A DNA stretch of 64,000 nt from Eublepharis macularius (Eukaryota > Chordata > Lepidosauria > Squamata > Eublepharidae). The notes under the pieces were generated by a model that worked only from the letters and a program-made list of their open reading frames with translations, had not been told where the DNA came from and searched no databases. This document shows positions 21,311-30,465 of the stretch, piece by piece; positions within the stretch are counted from its first letter, which is position 1, and each line of letters opens with the position of its first letter. Location of the stretch: contig NC_072790.1 of the NCBI RefSeq assembly GCF_028583425.1, positions 159,458,397-159,522,396 on the forward strand, read 5' to 3'. The translations under genes were made by a program, and so were the position numbers.

Positions 21311-22100
21311 TTGTATGTCAATGTGAGAATCTGTTTTATACTGTTGCTTGCAATCGGTGTAAGATTATTACTATTAGAAATGTGTATGGGGGAAATTGCA
21401 TTGCATTACTGCTTAATTACTGCTGATAGTGATATTTTAATTAGATTGGCATTGCTTGAATTGGAAAGAATGGATGAATAGGTTTACTTCAAATCTATAA
21501 ATTTTCAGTGGGAATCAAGCTAACCGCAATAATCATAGGTTAGTTTTTTAAAAAAATTGCTAGAATGGTCACTATGAAAGTAGTATATATACATACATAA
21601 ACATTTAACTGTAAGTGAATTAATTGTGCCTTAGCTAAAGAAAAGAAACCAAGCTGTTTGTTGCTTTCCATGGGAATTAGTCACAAGTTACTAACTGGAA
21701 TGAGGTCTCAGGTTTTTCTCTGCATGCCATTGTTCTTAGTGTTGGAGAAAGCAATATCATAATACTCTATGATTTTAATACTACCTTCTATAACGTAAAT
21801 ATTTTTAGCAAAATAAACATACATGATCAGTTGAACTATGTCATTTATTTCTTAAATTTGGTAAGCTCAGGACAGGGAAAATATGGCACTAATATGCAAC
21901 TTGAAAAGTTGCATCATCATCGTATGCAGCATCTCTCTTGACCTTCATTGTCATTTGTAGTTTAATAAAATATGGCATTAGATCTGCTTTCTTTCTGAGT
22001 AACTTGTGTAGCTTACTTGATTACCGCCCTCATACATAGCATGTTCAAAAGACATTGTTCCTTAGTGTTAATATATAGAGGGAAGATGGAATGTAGTAAT
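21311..22100. other. Intergenic AT-rich region after SCCPDH-A
   Basis: No gene or repeat is recognised. It contains a second possible poly(A) signal near 21963. Confidence 0.5.
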
Positions 22101-22104
22101 TGAA

Positions 22105-22205
22105 AAGAGCAAGAGTCCAGTAGCACCTATAAGATTTACAAAATTTGTGGTAGGGTGTGAGCTTTCATGAGCCGCAGCTCACTTCTTCAGATACAGCTAG
22201 AATGC
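22105..22205 (-). mobile_element. Penelope-type 3' tail fragment with hammerhead-like motif
   Basis: Minus-strand text 'ccaccacaaattttgtaaatcttataggtgctactggactcttgctc' is the same tail family as at 40832-41110 and 61540-61650. In the 40.8-kb case the tail directly follows a Penelope GIY-YIG protein C-terminus, which identifies the family. A hammerhead-like core lies at 22153-22194. Confidence 0.7.
22153..22194 (-). ncRNA. Hammerhead-ribozyme-like motif, second family
   Basis: Minus strand: TAT-CTGAAGA-AGTGAGC-TGCG-GCTCAT-GAAA-GCTC-ACACC. The CUGANGA and GAAA boxes and a six-base stem II are kept; CUC is a permitted cleavage triplet (NUH). Stem I is only partly paired. Layout matches the motifs at 2635 and 2761, with AGCT in place of ACGT. 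Confidence 0.5.
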
Positions 22206-23354
22206 AAGTCCCTAAAAAACTTTATTTAAAAGATTTGTTAATAACTGGAGTTCAAAACTTTGTAAAATAAAAAGAATAGTAAAGATTGGTGAACGAACAG
22301 TTATGGGACTGAATGAGGTCCAGCCATTGGTTGTTCTGCAGTTTGAGGGTGTCTGGCAACTCAACTATCTTGCTCTAACACTTCATGATATGATAACAGG
22401 CATCTCTGGAGTGCCCAGGTCTGGAACCTTGTCTCCTGGAGGACACCCTGATAGGATACCCTCATCCCCAGCCGCTCAGCCAGGAGCATCACTTCCACCT
22501 TCTGTCTCCTTAAGACCTCTGATGTCATTACCAGCTCTTTGTTGTCTTTCCTGTGGCAGAAAAAACTCTGACTTGAGCCATGTCTATCGCTACCCCCAGG
22601 TGCAATATTTACTGGGTTGGAACTGGTCTTTTCTTCCTTGACCATGAGTCCTTGGTCCCACAGACAGGCTACCGTCAATTTTATCATTTCCATCTGTTGT
22701 AGTAGGGATGTAACCATGATCAAGATGTTGTTCGGATACGGGAAAGGAGCCACTCTCTGCGGCCTAGCCATGCTATCAGTGCTACTAGGATTCTGATGAA
22801 CACCCTGGGTGGGGTTTTCAGGTCAAAAGGAAAGACCTGATGTTGGAAGTGCCTCTGACAGATAAATGGAAGTCAGCCAATCTCCCTTCTGAATGGCAGG
22901 CATAACAAATTTTAGCCTTTACATTCCAACCTTTCTTGTTCCTATGTGTCTGTTTTATTTGACCAAATTTTTTTGGATATGGAGGGGAAAAGGTCCAGGT
23001 GGCACAGAGTTGAATTCCACTGGACACCGTATTCAGAACCCGCCTGTTTCTTATTGTTCGCTGCCAAGGGTTTGCCTAGCATTGTAAGTGCCCTCCAATC
23101 ACCATCGTGCCTGCTGCCTTGGTGTAGACACACTGAGTTCCCTTCTTTGGTCCTTTGGTATTCTGACTGGATTTGTTGGGGGAGAAGGTACTACCCTCCT
23201 TTCAATGTTTGGTCTGCTTTCCTTTATTCAGAGCTTCTCCAGACAGGTTGATGTCTTTGAAGGGAACTGCAGTTATTTTGGCTATGAGGCAAATGGTCCA
23301 TGATCCAGTTCCTAAGCTAAGTGTGAGGGGAAAACGAGGGGAACGGTCCAAAAC

Positions 23355-23435
23355 AGCAAAAAGGAGAGACGCCGAAAAACGAGTCAACAGACCATATAGA
23401 ACAGCTTCAATTGTAATTGTATTTGTTAGAGGCAC
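23355..23435. repeat. Inverted repeat, left arm of the Penelope element
   Basis: Pairs with 25652-25732 in reverse orientation, 81 bases with about two differences. Confidence 0.92.
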
Positions 23436-23464
23436 AAAAAAAAGCCTTGGGCAAAGAAAACAAA

Positions 23465-23620
23465 GGGAGAGTGCCTGGATTTCCCGGCTGCTCTCAACAG
23501 CAATTAAGCGAGGACAAAACAACACAGGGAGAGTACTCAATTTTCTCAGCTACTCCCACAGGAATTAGATAAAGAAAACAGAAAGCAAGGGGAGAGCACT
23601 GGGGTTTCTCGGCTACTCCC
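23465..23620 (-). repeat. Three tandem hairpin units in the Penelope 3' UTR
   Basis: Units at 23465-23495, 23527-23557 and 23590-23620 have a period of 62-63 bp. Each can fold a GGGAG(A)GTA / TACTCCC-type stem with a loop holding TTTCTC or TTTCCC. The stem pairs are kept while loops vary, as expected if structure is retained. Confidence 0.65.
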
Positions 23621-24068
23621 GACGGGAAAATGGCAACGGGCTTGCCAGGCTATACTTTATCCCGTTTTGCACAAAATTAAGCTTCTTCAGCAGCCAAAAT
23701 CATAAATTCCTGAAAACACACAAAACACAGTACTTTACATAGTGAGCCTCAATTAAACAGTAAGAATGTAACAACATCATGAAATTATTTTGTGTACATA
23801 TTTACCATTACATCATGTGGTACTTCATAACAAATAAAAGTTGCTGGCTGGCAGACAGGAAATAAACGTTTCTTCTCAATTTCAAAACAGCTGTAGTTTC
23901 TCCCATCCATCTGCAAGCCCTAGTACGTGGGTGTAACCTAAATAGAACGCCCAGCATACCTAATAGAGACTGCCCCAACAAATTAAAGGGCACATAGCAC
24001 CAATGCACAAAACTTAATGAAGAAGTTGGACAGGAACCAAAAATCAACAAAGCCAGTGAAAGATCCCA

Positions 24069-25670
24069 TCATGCCAGAAATGGAGAAAAATCTATCTCCT
24101 GATTGAGACCGCTGGGTGCCACAGTCCTAAGATTAAAAATCCATTTGACTTCCAAACGAAGGAGAGTTTTACGATCTACATTACTCCCTCTCATGTCTAA
24201 AACTTGGAGTACAGTGTAACAAAATTCACGCTCATTTTTATGATGTGCCATAAAATGTTCAGTGAGTGGTGCCTCAATAGCAACATTCCTGATTTTCGAC
24301 ATGTGCTCTTGAATCCGGAGCTTCACAGGTCGAATGGTGCTGCCAACGTAAAGCAGATCACAGGTACACTTGATGGCATAAACTACCCCTGGGGTACTAC
24401 ATGTGGAAAAACTTTTTGTGAACAACTTATTCCCAGTTATTGGATGATTGATAGTGTCCACATTTACAGAGAACTGACAAATGTTACAGTGGCCACATTT
24501 AAAGTGGCCAACTGGTCTTTGGGTCATAACAACGGGCATGGACTTCCTAAAGTCAGAGTGCACCACTAAATCCTTTATACTCTTGGATTTCCGAAAACCA
24601 ATGACAGGAGGTTGAGCACAACCAGTTATACTCTGAATAATATGCCAATTGCGTCTCACACTCCTGGCGATTGGCATGGCTAAGGGAGAATAGTCAATGG
24701 ACCATGCTATGCTGCTGAGTCCTTTCTTTCCAGTAGGGGTTAATAAGGAATGCCTAGAGACCCTACTGGCTTTTAATCTGGCTCTATTGACTACGTTAGA
24801 TGGATAACCCCTCTCAATAAATGCCCTCTGTAATCTGACCGCCTCTCTATTGTAATCTTGCCTGTCAGTGGAGTTGCGTTTGATCCGCAAGAGTTGACCA
24901 AAGGGTATGTTCCTGATCAAACTTATGTTGTGATGGGAAGAATAGTGCAAGTAAGCCCACCTATCGGTTGGTTTTCTATATGGTTTAACACCTAATGTGT
25001 GGGCTGTGTTCTTATAAATCACAACATCCAAAAAATTAATACAGTGTTGGTGAGATTGCCATGTAAATTTGATGTTATTGTCCACTGAGTTCATCCACTC
25101 ACCTAAGGTATCTACGCAAGTGTTATCCCTCAGGATCATGGCCACATCATCAATGTACCTCCTGTAGTAAATGATTTCCTCATAGAAAGGATTCACTTCT
25201 GGATTCAAAAGGTGCAAATCCTCCAAGTCTGCCATATATAATGTTGCTATGCTTGGGGCAGCGGGACACCCCATAGCGACTCCCTTGCACTGGAAGTAAA
25301 ATTGATCCCCAAATCGAAAGTAGTTTTTCTCCAGAATAATGTCTAGCAATTGTAGCAAAAAATCAGTAGGGGGGGTTTCAGAAGTTCTAGCTAGAAGCAC
25401 TTTCTCAATCACTGATCTGGCGCCCTCATGTGGAATCGAGGTGTACAATGATTCCACATCCATTGTAACTAGGGCTGCCTCTGTTAGAATTTGTAACTGC
25501 TCAATGGATTTAATCAGTTCAGTGGTGTCTTTGAGGTAAGAGGCCGTTTGCTGGACAAGCGGCTGCAGTACGTGGTCTACGTAAAAGGCCAAGGGTTCCA
25601 GAACAGAGTTTGAACCTGAGATAATTGGGCGACCGGGGGGTGGGCATTTATGTGCCTCTAACAAATACAA
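24069..25670 (-). CDS. Penelope-like RT with GIY-YIG endonuclease, N-terminally truncated
   Basis: A 533-codon open frame without internal stops. In order: the PPPGRPIISGSNSVLEPL start of the RT, motif A around TMDVESLYTSIPHEGA, motif B with KGVAMGCPAAPSIATL, the catalytic YIDD box in YRRYIDDVAMIL, motif D with CINFLDVVIYK, the PLE word KPTDRWAYLHYSS, a linker with a CX2CX2C-like HFKCGHCNICQF, and a C-terminal GIY-YIG nuclease with VVYAIKCTCDLLYVGSTIRP and the LTEHFMAHH segment. The enzyme reverse-transcribes its own RNA at a nick made by the GIY-YIG domain. The frame opens on a TTG inside the inverted end, not on an ATG, and full-length relatives have some 200-300 more N-terminal residues, so this copy is probably not expressed, though young. 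Confidence 0.93.
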   Translation of the reverse strand: MYLLEAHKCPPPGRPIISGSNSVLEPLAFYVDHVLQPLVQQTASYLKDTTELIKSIEQLQILTEAALVTMDVESLYTSIPHEGARSVIEKVLLARTSETPPTDFLLQLLDIILEKNYFRFGDQFYFQCKGVAMGCPAAPSIATLYMADLEDLHLLNPEVNPFYEEIIYYRRYIDDVAMILRDNTCVDTLGEWMNSVDNNIKFTWQSHQHCINFLDVVIYKNTAHTLGVKPYRKPTDRWAYLHYSSHHNISLIRNIPFGQLLRIKRNSTDRQDYNREAVRLQRAFIERGYPSNVVNRARLKASRVSRHSLLTPTGKKGLSSIAWSIDYSPLAMPIARSVRRNWHIIQSITGCAQPPVIGFRKSKSIKDLVVHSDFRKSMPVVMTQRPVGHFKCGHCNICQFSVNVDTINHPITGNKLFTKSFSTCSTPGVVYAIKCTCDLLYVGSTIRPVKLRIQEHMSKIRNVAIEAPLTEHFMAHHKNEREFCYTVLQVLDMRGSNVDRKTLLRLEVKWIFNLRTVAPSGLNQEIDFSPFLA

Positions 25671-25732
25671 TTACAATTGAAGCTGTTCTATACGGTCTGT
25701 TGACTCGTTTTTCGGCGTCTCTTCTTTTTGCT
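25652..25732. repeat. Inverted repeat, right arm of the Penelope element
   Basis: Reverse complement of 23355-23435; begins GTGCCTCTAACAAATAC and abuts the right target-site duplication. Confidence 0.92.
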
Positions 25733-26764
25733 CCTAAGCTAAGTGTGCCTGGCTGCCTGAAAACCATGGTTCTTGTTGACCACAGCATAGCATCTAAGAA
25801 TGTGTAAAGACTACTGCTGGGGCTATTTTCTTAGATTTGCCCTTCGGCTCTTTAAAGGACTTTTCTGCTCACTGCAGCCAGGTCTGAAACCCAAGAGAAT
25901 GCGGCTCTAGGAAAGAGCCAAGCTGTTGCCAATGCTCTGAAGGATGTAGTGGAAGCTTCCAATTTTCTGTGCCTAGTCAGTTCAAACCATCTGGGGCCAG
26001 AATCCTTAGGTAGTCCGTCCTTGTCAATGGGCAGCACAGGATTAAACAGAAGGCTGGCTACCAGATCATCCAGCAGTGGCAGCTTGATCCTCTTAGTAGC
26101 CCCTGGACTCAATGTGTAAGACTTGGAAAAAAGGGAAATAGAGTGGTTAGTTTTGCCAGAGTTTCCCTCTTGGACTTCTCCAGATATGAAGAGCTACTAG
26201 AAGGGAATTCCTGACTGGGTTATTTCTGATTTTAGGGAGGGTTCTCCCTGACTCCATTGTCCTTCTTCCCCTTGGTGCTTAAAGGAGAAGACTCCAGGAC
26301 CCTCGTCACCTTAGGGTGCCTTTTAAGATACAGCTCCTGAGGAAAACCTTGTTTGTATCAGAGTGACAGTGTGTACTAGGGAATTTTCCCTTCTTTTAAC
26401 AGTTCCCCTTTTTTTCTTGGCTGAGGGAGAAAAATGATAGCTTAGGGTCCTCAGGTTGGAGGCCAAACCAAGATCTGTGCTCTTAATGGCACTTGCCTCT
26501 TTAATCTGGGGGGCCACCCCTTTACCTTTCTGGAGTCAGATCCCCCCACCACACACACTGGGATGCCCCTCTTGCCCATCTGAGGGTCTAGCCCCTAGAC
26601 TATTTGTTGGTGTGCCTTCAGGACCTCTTTGAATTCCTTCTTATTTCCGTCCTGGGCCATGATAGTAGGTTTGTTAATTAATAACTATGGCTGTGACTAA
26701 ATAGGGGCATTTAACTTCTTTCCCTTTGGTGGTGGAAAGTGCCATCCAGTCTTAGTTGCCTCTA

Positions 26765-27015
26765 CAACACTGGTCTTTTTTGGAGGTGTCCCATTGCTAA
26801 CCAAGGACAACCCTGCTGAGCTGCTGAGATGTGGCTTGCCTGGACTAACCAGATCAGGGGCTGTGATAAGATCAGAATTATCATTATTCCCCCAGAACTG
26901 CTGGGTGGTTGAGACTAATTTACCCAAGGTCAGCTTCTGAGAAGCAATTATGGGACTTGAACCAGCTGGATGCTGATTTGTGGCCCAGTCACTTAACCAC
27001 AACGTTACAGCAACT
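26765..27015 (-). repeat. Old tRNA-derived SINE
   Basis: Minus strand reads 'gttgctgtaacgttgtggttaagtgactgg' with the B-box-like 'ctggttcaagtcccataa', followed by 'cttgggtaaattagtctcaacc'. This is the order of the other SINEs, but highly diverged. Confidence 0.55.
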
Positions 27016-27019
27016 CACT

Positions 27020-27300
27020 TCAGGCATCTTTGCCTGATGGGTCCAGACCCTGGACCTTCTCCCTTTCTCTAGTCTGTTGAGCGGCTTGGGAGTAGGCTGA
27101 GACCTGGGAGTTGGGCAAGTCTAGGCCGCAGGCTTACACTCTCTGAAGTCTGAGAGGTGGCTAGGCCTGCCTCAGAAATTTTTCAGGTGTTCTTGCCCGA
27201 TGGGCCCAGGCCTTTGGGCCTTTTCTCTTCCCTGGCCTGTTGAGAGGTCCAGGAGGGGGCCGAGGCCTACACATCTGGCACCACTAGGCTGCAGATTTGT
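27020..27300. repeat. Tandem duplication of a 160-170-bp unit
   Basis: 'Catctttgcctgatgggtccagaccctgg' at about 27025 and 'gttcttgcccgatgggcccaggcctttgg' at about 27190 start two related units, both followed by '(t/c)ctgttgag(c/a)gg', 'ggag..ggc.gag(a/g)cct' and 'taggc(c)gcag'. Probably the terminal part of the DIRS-like element. Confidence 0.5.
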
Positions 27301-27838
27301 GCCATTACTGACATCCCTGCCAACAGAATTTTCCCACCAAAGGGAAAATACGAAAGTTAAAGTGCACCTCAGAAGTCCCGGCCGAAAGGGAGGAGAAATA
27401 AAAGAGGGGTCCCTTTTAATTGAGGTGAGCTGGCTCCAAGGCTTCTGCTACTCTTTTCTCCTCCCTCCTTCCTTTTGCGGCCCCCATTCCCCACTGGATC
27501 AGTCTTACCGCGGTTCAGTTGGGGCTGCCAGAATTGGAGCAGCTCCTCTGTTGCTGCTGGAGTCTGCTTCTTCCAAGCCTGAGGGAGTTTCCGATAGTTA
27601 TCAGTCTCCATGACAGGCTACTGCGGACTCGAACACCACACCCTCTAGCCATCCGAAGCGGAGTTCTTCCCAGCCTGAAGGTGGGAAACCTCAGTGGAGT
27701 TTTGCGGCTGCAGCCGTGGAACCTAGAAGAACCTAGGGACCTCCGGCTCTTACCGCTCGCTGTCGCTCCGAGCGAAACAAGGATGGGGTAGGATGGTAGG
27801 TCCTTTCCCTTCCCATGCGAGCTTCACACTGCCTATTG

Positions 27839-27892
27839 GCCTCAGCCTCCTTGAGTACTGGGATTACAGGCGCATGCCACCACACCCAGCTC
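27839..27892 (-). ncRNA. 7SL RNA-like 5' Alu-domain fragment
   Basis: The minus strand reads GAGCTGGGTGTGGTGGCATG followed by CGCCTGTAATCCCAGTACTC and AAGGAGGCTGAGGC. This matches the first about 50 nucleotides of vertebrate 7SL RNA (the Alu domain, with the GGTGG and CCTGTAATCC words). Similarity stops after GGCTGAGGC. It is too short to be a working 7SL gene; it could be a 7SL pseudogene or a 7SL-derived SINE piece. Confidence 0.65.
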
Positions 27893-28524
27893 GTCTCTAA
27901 AAATTTCTTCTTCACCTGGATCGTTGTGCTCTGCAGAGCACTGCCAAAGATGTCCTGCTCAGATGGCAGGGCCAGAAAGACGCGATTCCAGGGACAAGTC
28001 CCTCCCCTTCGGGATCAAAATCTTGACTGACTCTGCCTTTGGAAAGGAGGAGCTGTAAGAGTATGGACTGCCCCACTCCTTGGATCACTGGAGAATGTTG
28101 TAAGTATGACTGTTTCACATTCAGCTCTAGTTTAATCTGTAAGGCAAACATTTTAAAGTTTCTGAATAAATATGGCACAGGGAATACATTATGCCCCATA
28201 AGAAGGGACCAAGATACGGCTCAATGGAACACCCCCTCCCCCATCCCCAGCACAACATGTCAGACATTCAGAAATGGGAAGCCCATGCCCCTTCTTACAT
28301 GATACAAGTTACAGGAGGAATAGTTTAAGTGCTGAATATACGGAAAGTGTGGATTTGGCTCCTGTAATGGCCAACATACAGCAGTGCATATACATTCTCT
28401 CCTTTTAATGCAGCTGAGTCTACAGCAGGTAGTTAATCACAACTTTAGTTTGAAATAATTATATCTTACTGAAATCTTGTATTAAAGCGCAGTTTTATTT
28501 GGTACAGTTGCTACTACAGCTTCA
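27893..28524. other. 3' flank of the minus-strand coiled-coil gene
   Basis: Contains no recognised repeat. It should hold the 3' UTR of the minus-strand gene ending at 28525; on the minus strand a TTTAAT-rich stretch follows the stop. Confidence 0.45.
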
Positions 28525-28683
28525 TTATTTGCTGTTAACTAGTCTTTCTCGTTTCTTTTTAATGATTAAGGCAACATCATTTTTCAGTTTACTTATACAT
28601 GACTCAAGTTGGTCTCCAAAATCCTTTAACATGTGTGATTGTTTCTCAGCAAACTGTCGCAGCAGTTGTACATTATCTTCTTC
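28525..28683 (-). CDS. Coiled-coil gene last coding exon
   Basis: Acceptor AATTTCTAG; 52 codons and TAA. It encodes EEDNVQLLRQFAEKQSHMLK through RERLVNSK. Confidence 0.75.
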   Translation of the reverse strand, partial: EEDNVQLLRQFAEKQSHMLKDFGDQLESCISKLKNDVALIIKKKRERLVNSK

Positions 28684-30380
28684 CTAGAAATTAAAAAATA
28701 GCATTTTCTGTGATAAAGTCTATATTGTAGAAATGAAATGGTAGCCTGAATATAAAAATATCAGGGTATAATGGCTTACTCCAGGGGATGGGAACTTGTT
28801 TAGAAAGGAGGAGCACATCTGAAACATGAACCATAGCAGTAGAATTCATTTACATTCATACAGAATATATCATTCTACAGTTACTGCAACTATCCTGACA
28901 TATAACAATTCATAATCATTTGTAGAGCTAGAGATACACAGTGTAACACATGAAAGAGGTCAGATAAATACCATGGAGGAAGATTTCTCTGATTTATTGC
29001 AAGTAGTTCACAGTAAAGTTTCAACACACTCTGCAGCAGATGCACAAAAGCTCCTGTAGAGCAAAGGCATAGGATCCAAGCCAATGTGTCTAACAAAGGG
29101 TAAAATTAACATGATAGATCTAATGCAAGTTCTTTTCATGGGGGGCGGGGAGCGGCTTTCACTAGCTCCCTCACCCTGCACTCAGTTCTCCGACCAAAAC
29201 CTGTAGGCAGCTGTGTGGAGGAGGGCACAATATACTGCAGCAGTAGGGCAAAGGCAGGAAAATTCCATTCCATAAATGAAGCTTGGATCCAACCCAGTAT
29301 CTTTAGAGTCACACAAAGACAATTATTTTTAATCAAGAATAGAATTAACATTTCTTTTTCAAATTCTCTTAAAATACATACAGGGGGTTTGTAGTGCTTC
29401 AGTTTTAAGAACTGTCCTCTGATTACATTCATATTCTGATAGAAGGCTTTGAAGGCTTTTGCAAATTCAGCATCACAGCTTATCCGAGAGTTACATACTG
29501 CATAAGTATCTTTTGATGCAGATGGAGTCGTCTTAGTAGCTTGCTTTTTTATGGGTGATTTTAGTGTCTTGCCTAGAACAAATAGATGTAGGAATTAGTA
29601 TGAATAACTATATTAATAGATCATATGTACTAGGGGAGATCTAAATGTAATTAAAACATAAGTGGATTTGTCACTGTAACCTAAGTGAAGGGGGGCAGAT
29701 TTCCTTATGGAGTTGGTGTAAAGACAGCAATTGCATTGAGGATAGCAATTCTAAAAATGAAAAAAAACATAAATCAAGAAATTATATGTCAAATTCTTTT
29801 AAATTTGTAATACCTAGTGGTCAGTTTAAAAAGTTGTCTTTGAATTCACAAAGTAAGTTATGGGCATTGTGGCAAATATAAATTTACCATGTTTCCACAT
29901 ACCACTTCTCAACCTACTTCCCCAACACCTCCCCCAATGAAATTTAATGGGCTCGTGGAAATAACCTTTTTCATGTTCTCCCCCATCCTAACCCTCATTA
30001 CAGTTTTTGTTTCCGTCAGTGAGGGCTGAGCCTATTTATACAAAAGCAAAAATTTTCTGACCTTTGAGTGCGTTATTAACAACAATCAAATGTGAAAATC
30101 CCGCATGACAGCCAAAACTCCAAAACCATATTAAAATATGAAAATTACCTTTAAGGTGGTCAAAGTTTAACATACTTAAAGTAGAAGGCTGGTATTTTAA
30201 TATATAAAAAATTCAAGTACTGACTTCGATGGGTTTCTGTTTCACATTCTTTCAATTTTTCTTTCAGAAGTACATTTTCCTCCCTTAGAGCTCTGTTAAT
30301 ATCTCTGAGTAGCTCAGTCTCTTGCTCTAGCTTTAGAAGCTTTTGGTAAAGTTCAGCAACATGGTTATCTGTTTTCTTCC

Positions 30381-30465
<85 letters not shown>

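Larger units (their letters stand above)
23326..25732 (-). mobile_element. Penelope-like element, 5'-truncated with inverted end
   Basis: Exact 15-bp target-site duplication CCTAAGCTAAGTGTG at 23311-23325 and 25733-25747. It carries one long open frame (24069-25670) for a PLE protein. An 81-bp inverted repeat with about two mismatches joins the two ends: 23355-23435 and 25652-25732. So the 5' end is truncated and capped by an inverted copy of the 3' end, a typical product of PLE integration. Three tandem hairpin units lie in the 3' UTR (23465-23620). It split a DIRS-like element. Confidence 0.92.
22330..27800 (-). mobile_element. DIRS-like retroelement remnant, interrupted by a Penelope element
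   Basis: Minus-strand fragments: near 22880 a piece reading KGDWLTSIYLSEAL; near 22790-22850 VFPFDLKTPPRVFIRIL; near 22740 PYPNNILI in the position of the RT YxDD box; and 22420-22520 RRQKVEVMLLAERLGMRVS. This word order fits the RT of DIRS-type elements. At 25852-26112 a gag-like piece reads EASTTSFRALATAWLFPRAAFSW. The two parts are separated by the Penelope element at 23326-25732. The limits at both ends are approximate; the catalytic DD is replaced by NN and there are many stops. Confidence 0.55.

Noticed and set aside
27839..27892. Human Alu contamination
   Set aside because: Only 54 bases match and both flanks are unrelated to Alu; a reptile 7SL-derived piece explains it as well. It is kept as a 7SL-like fragment with caution.
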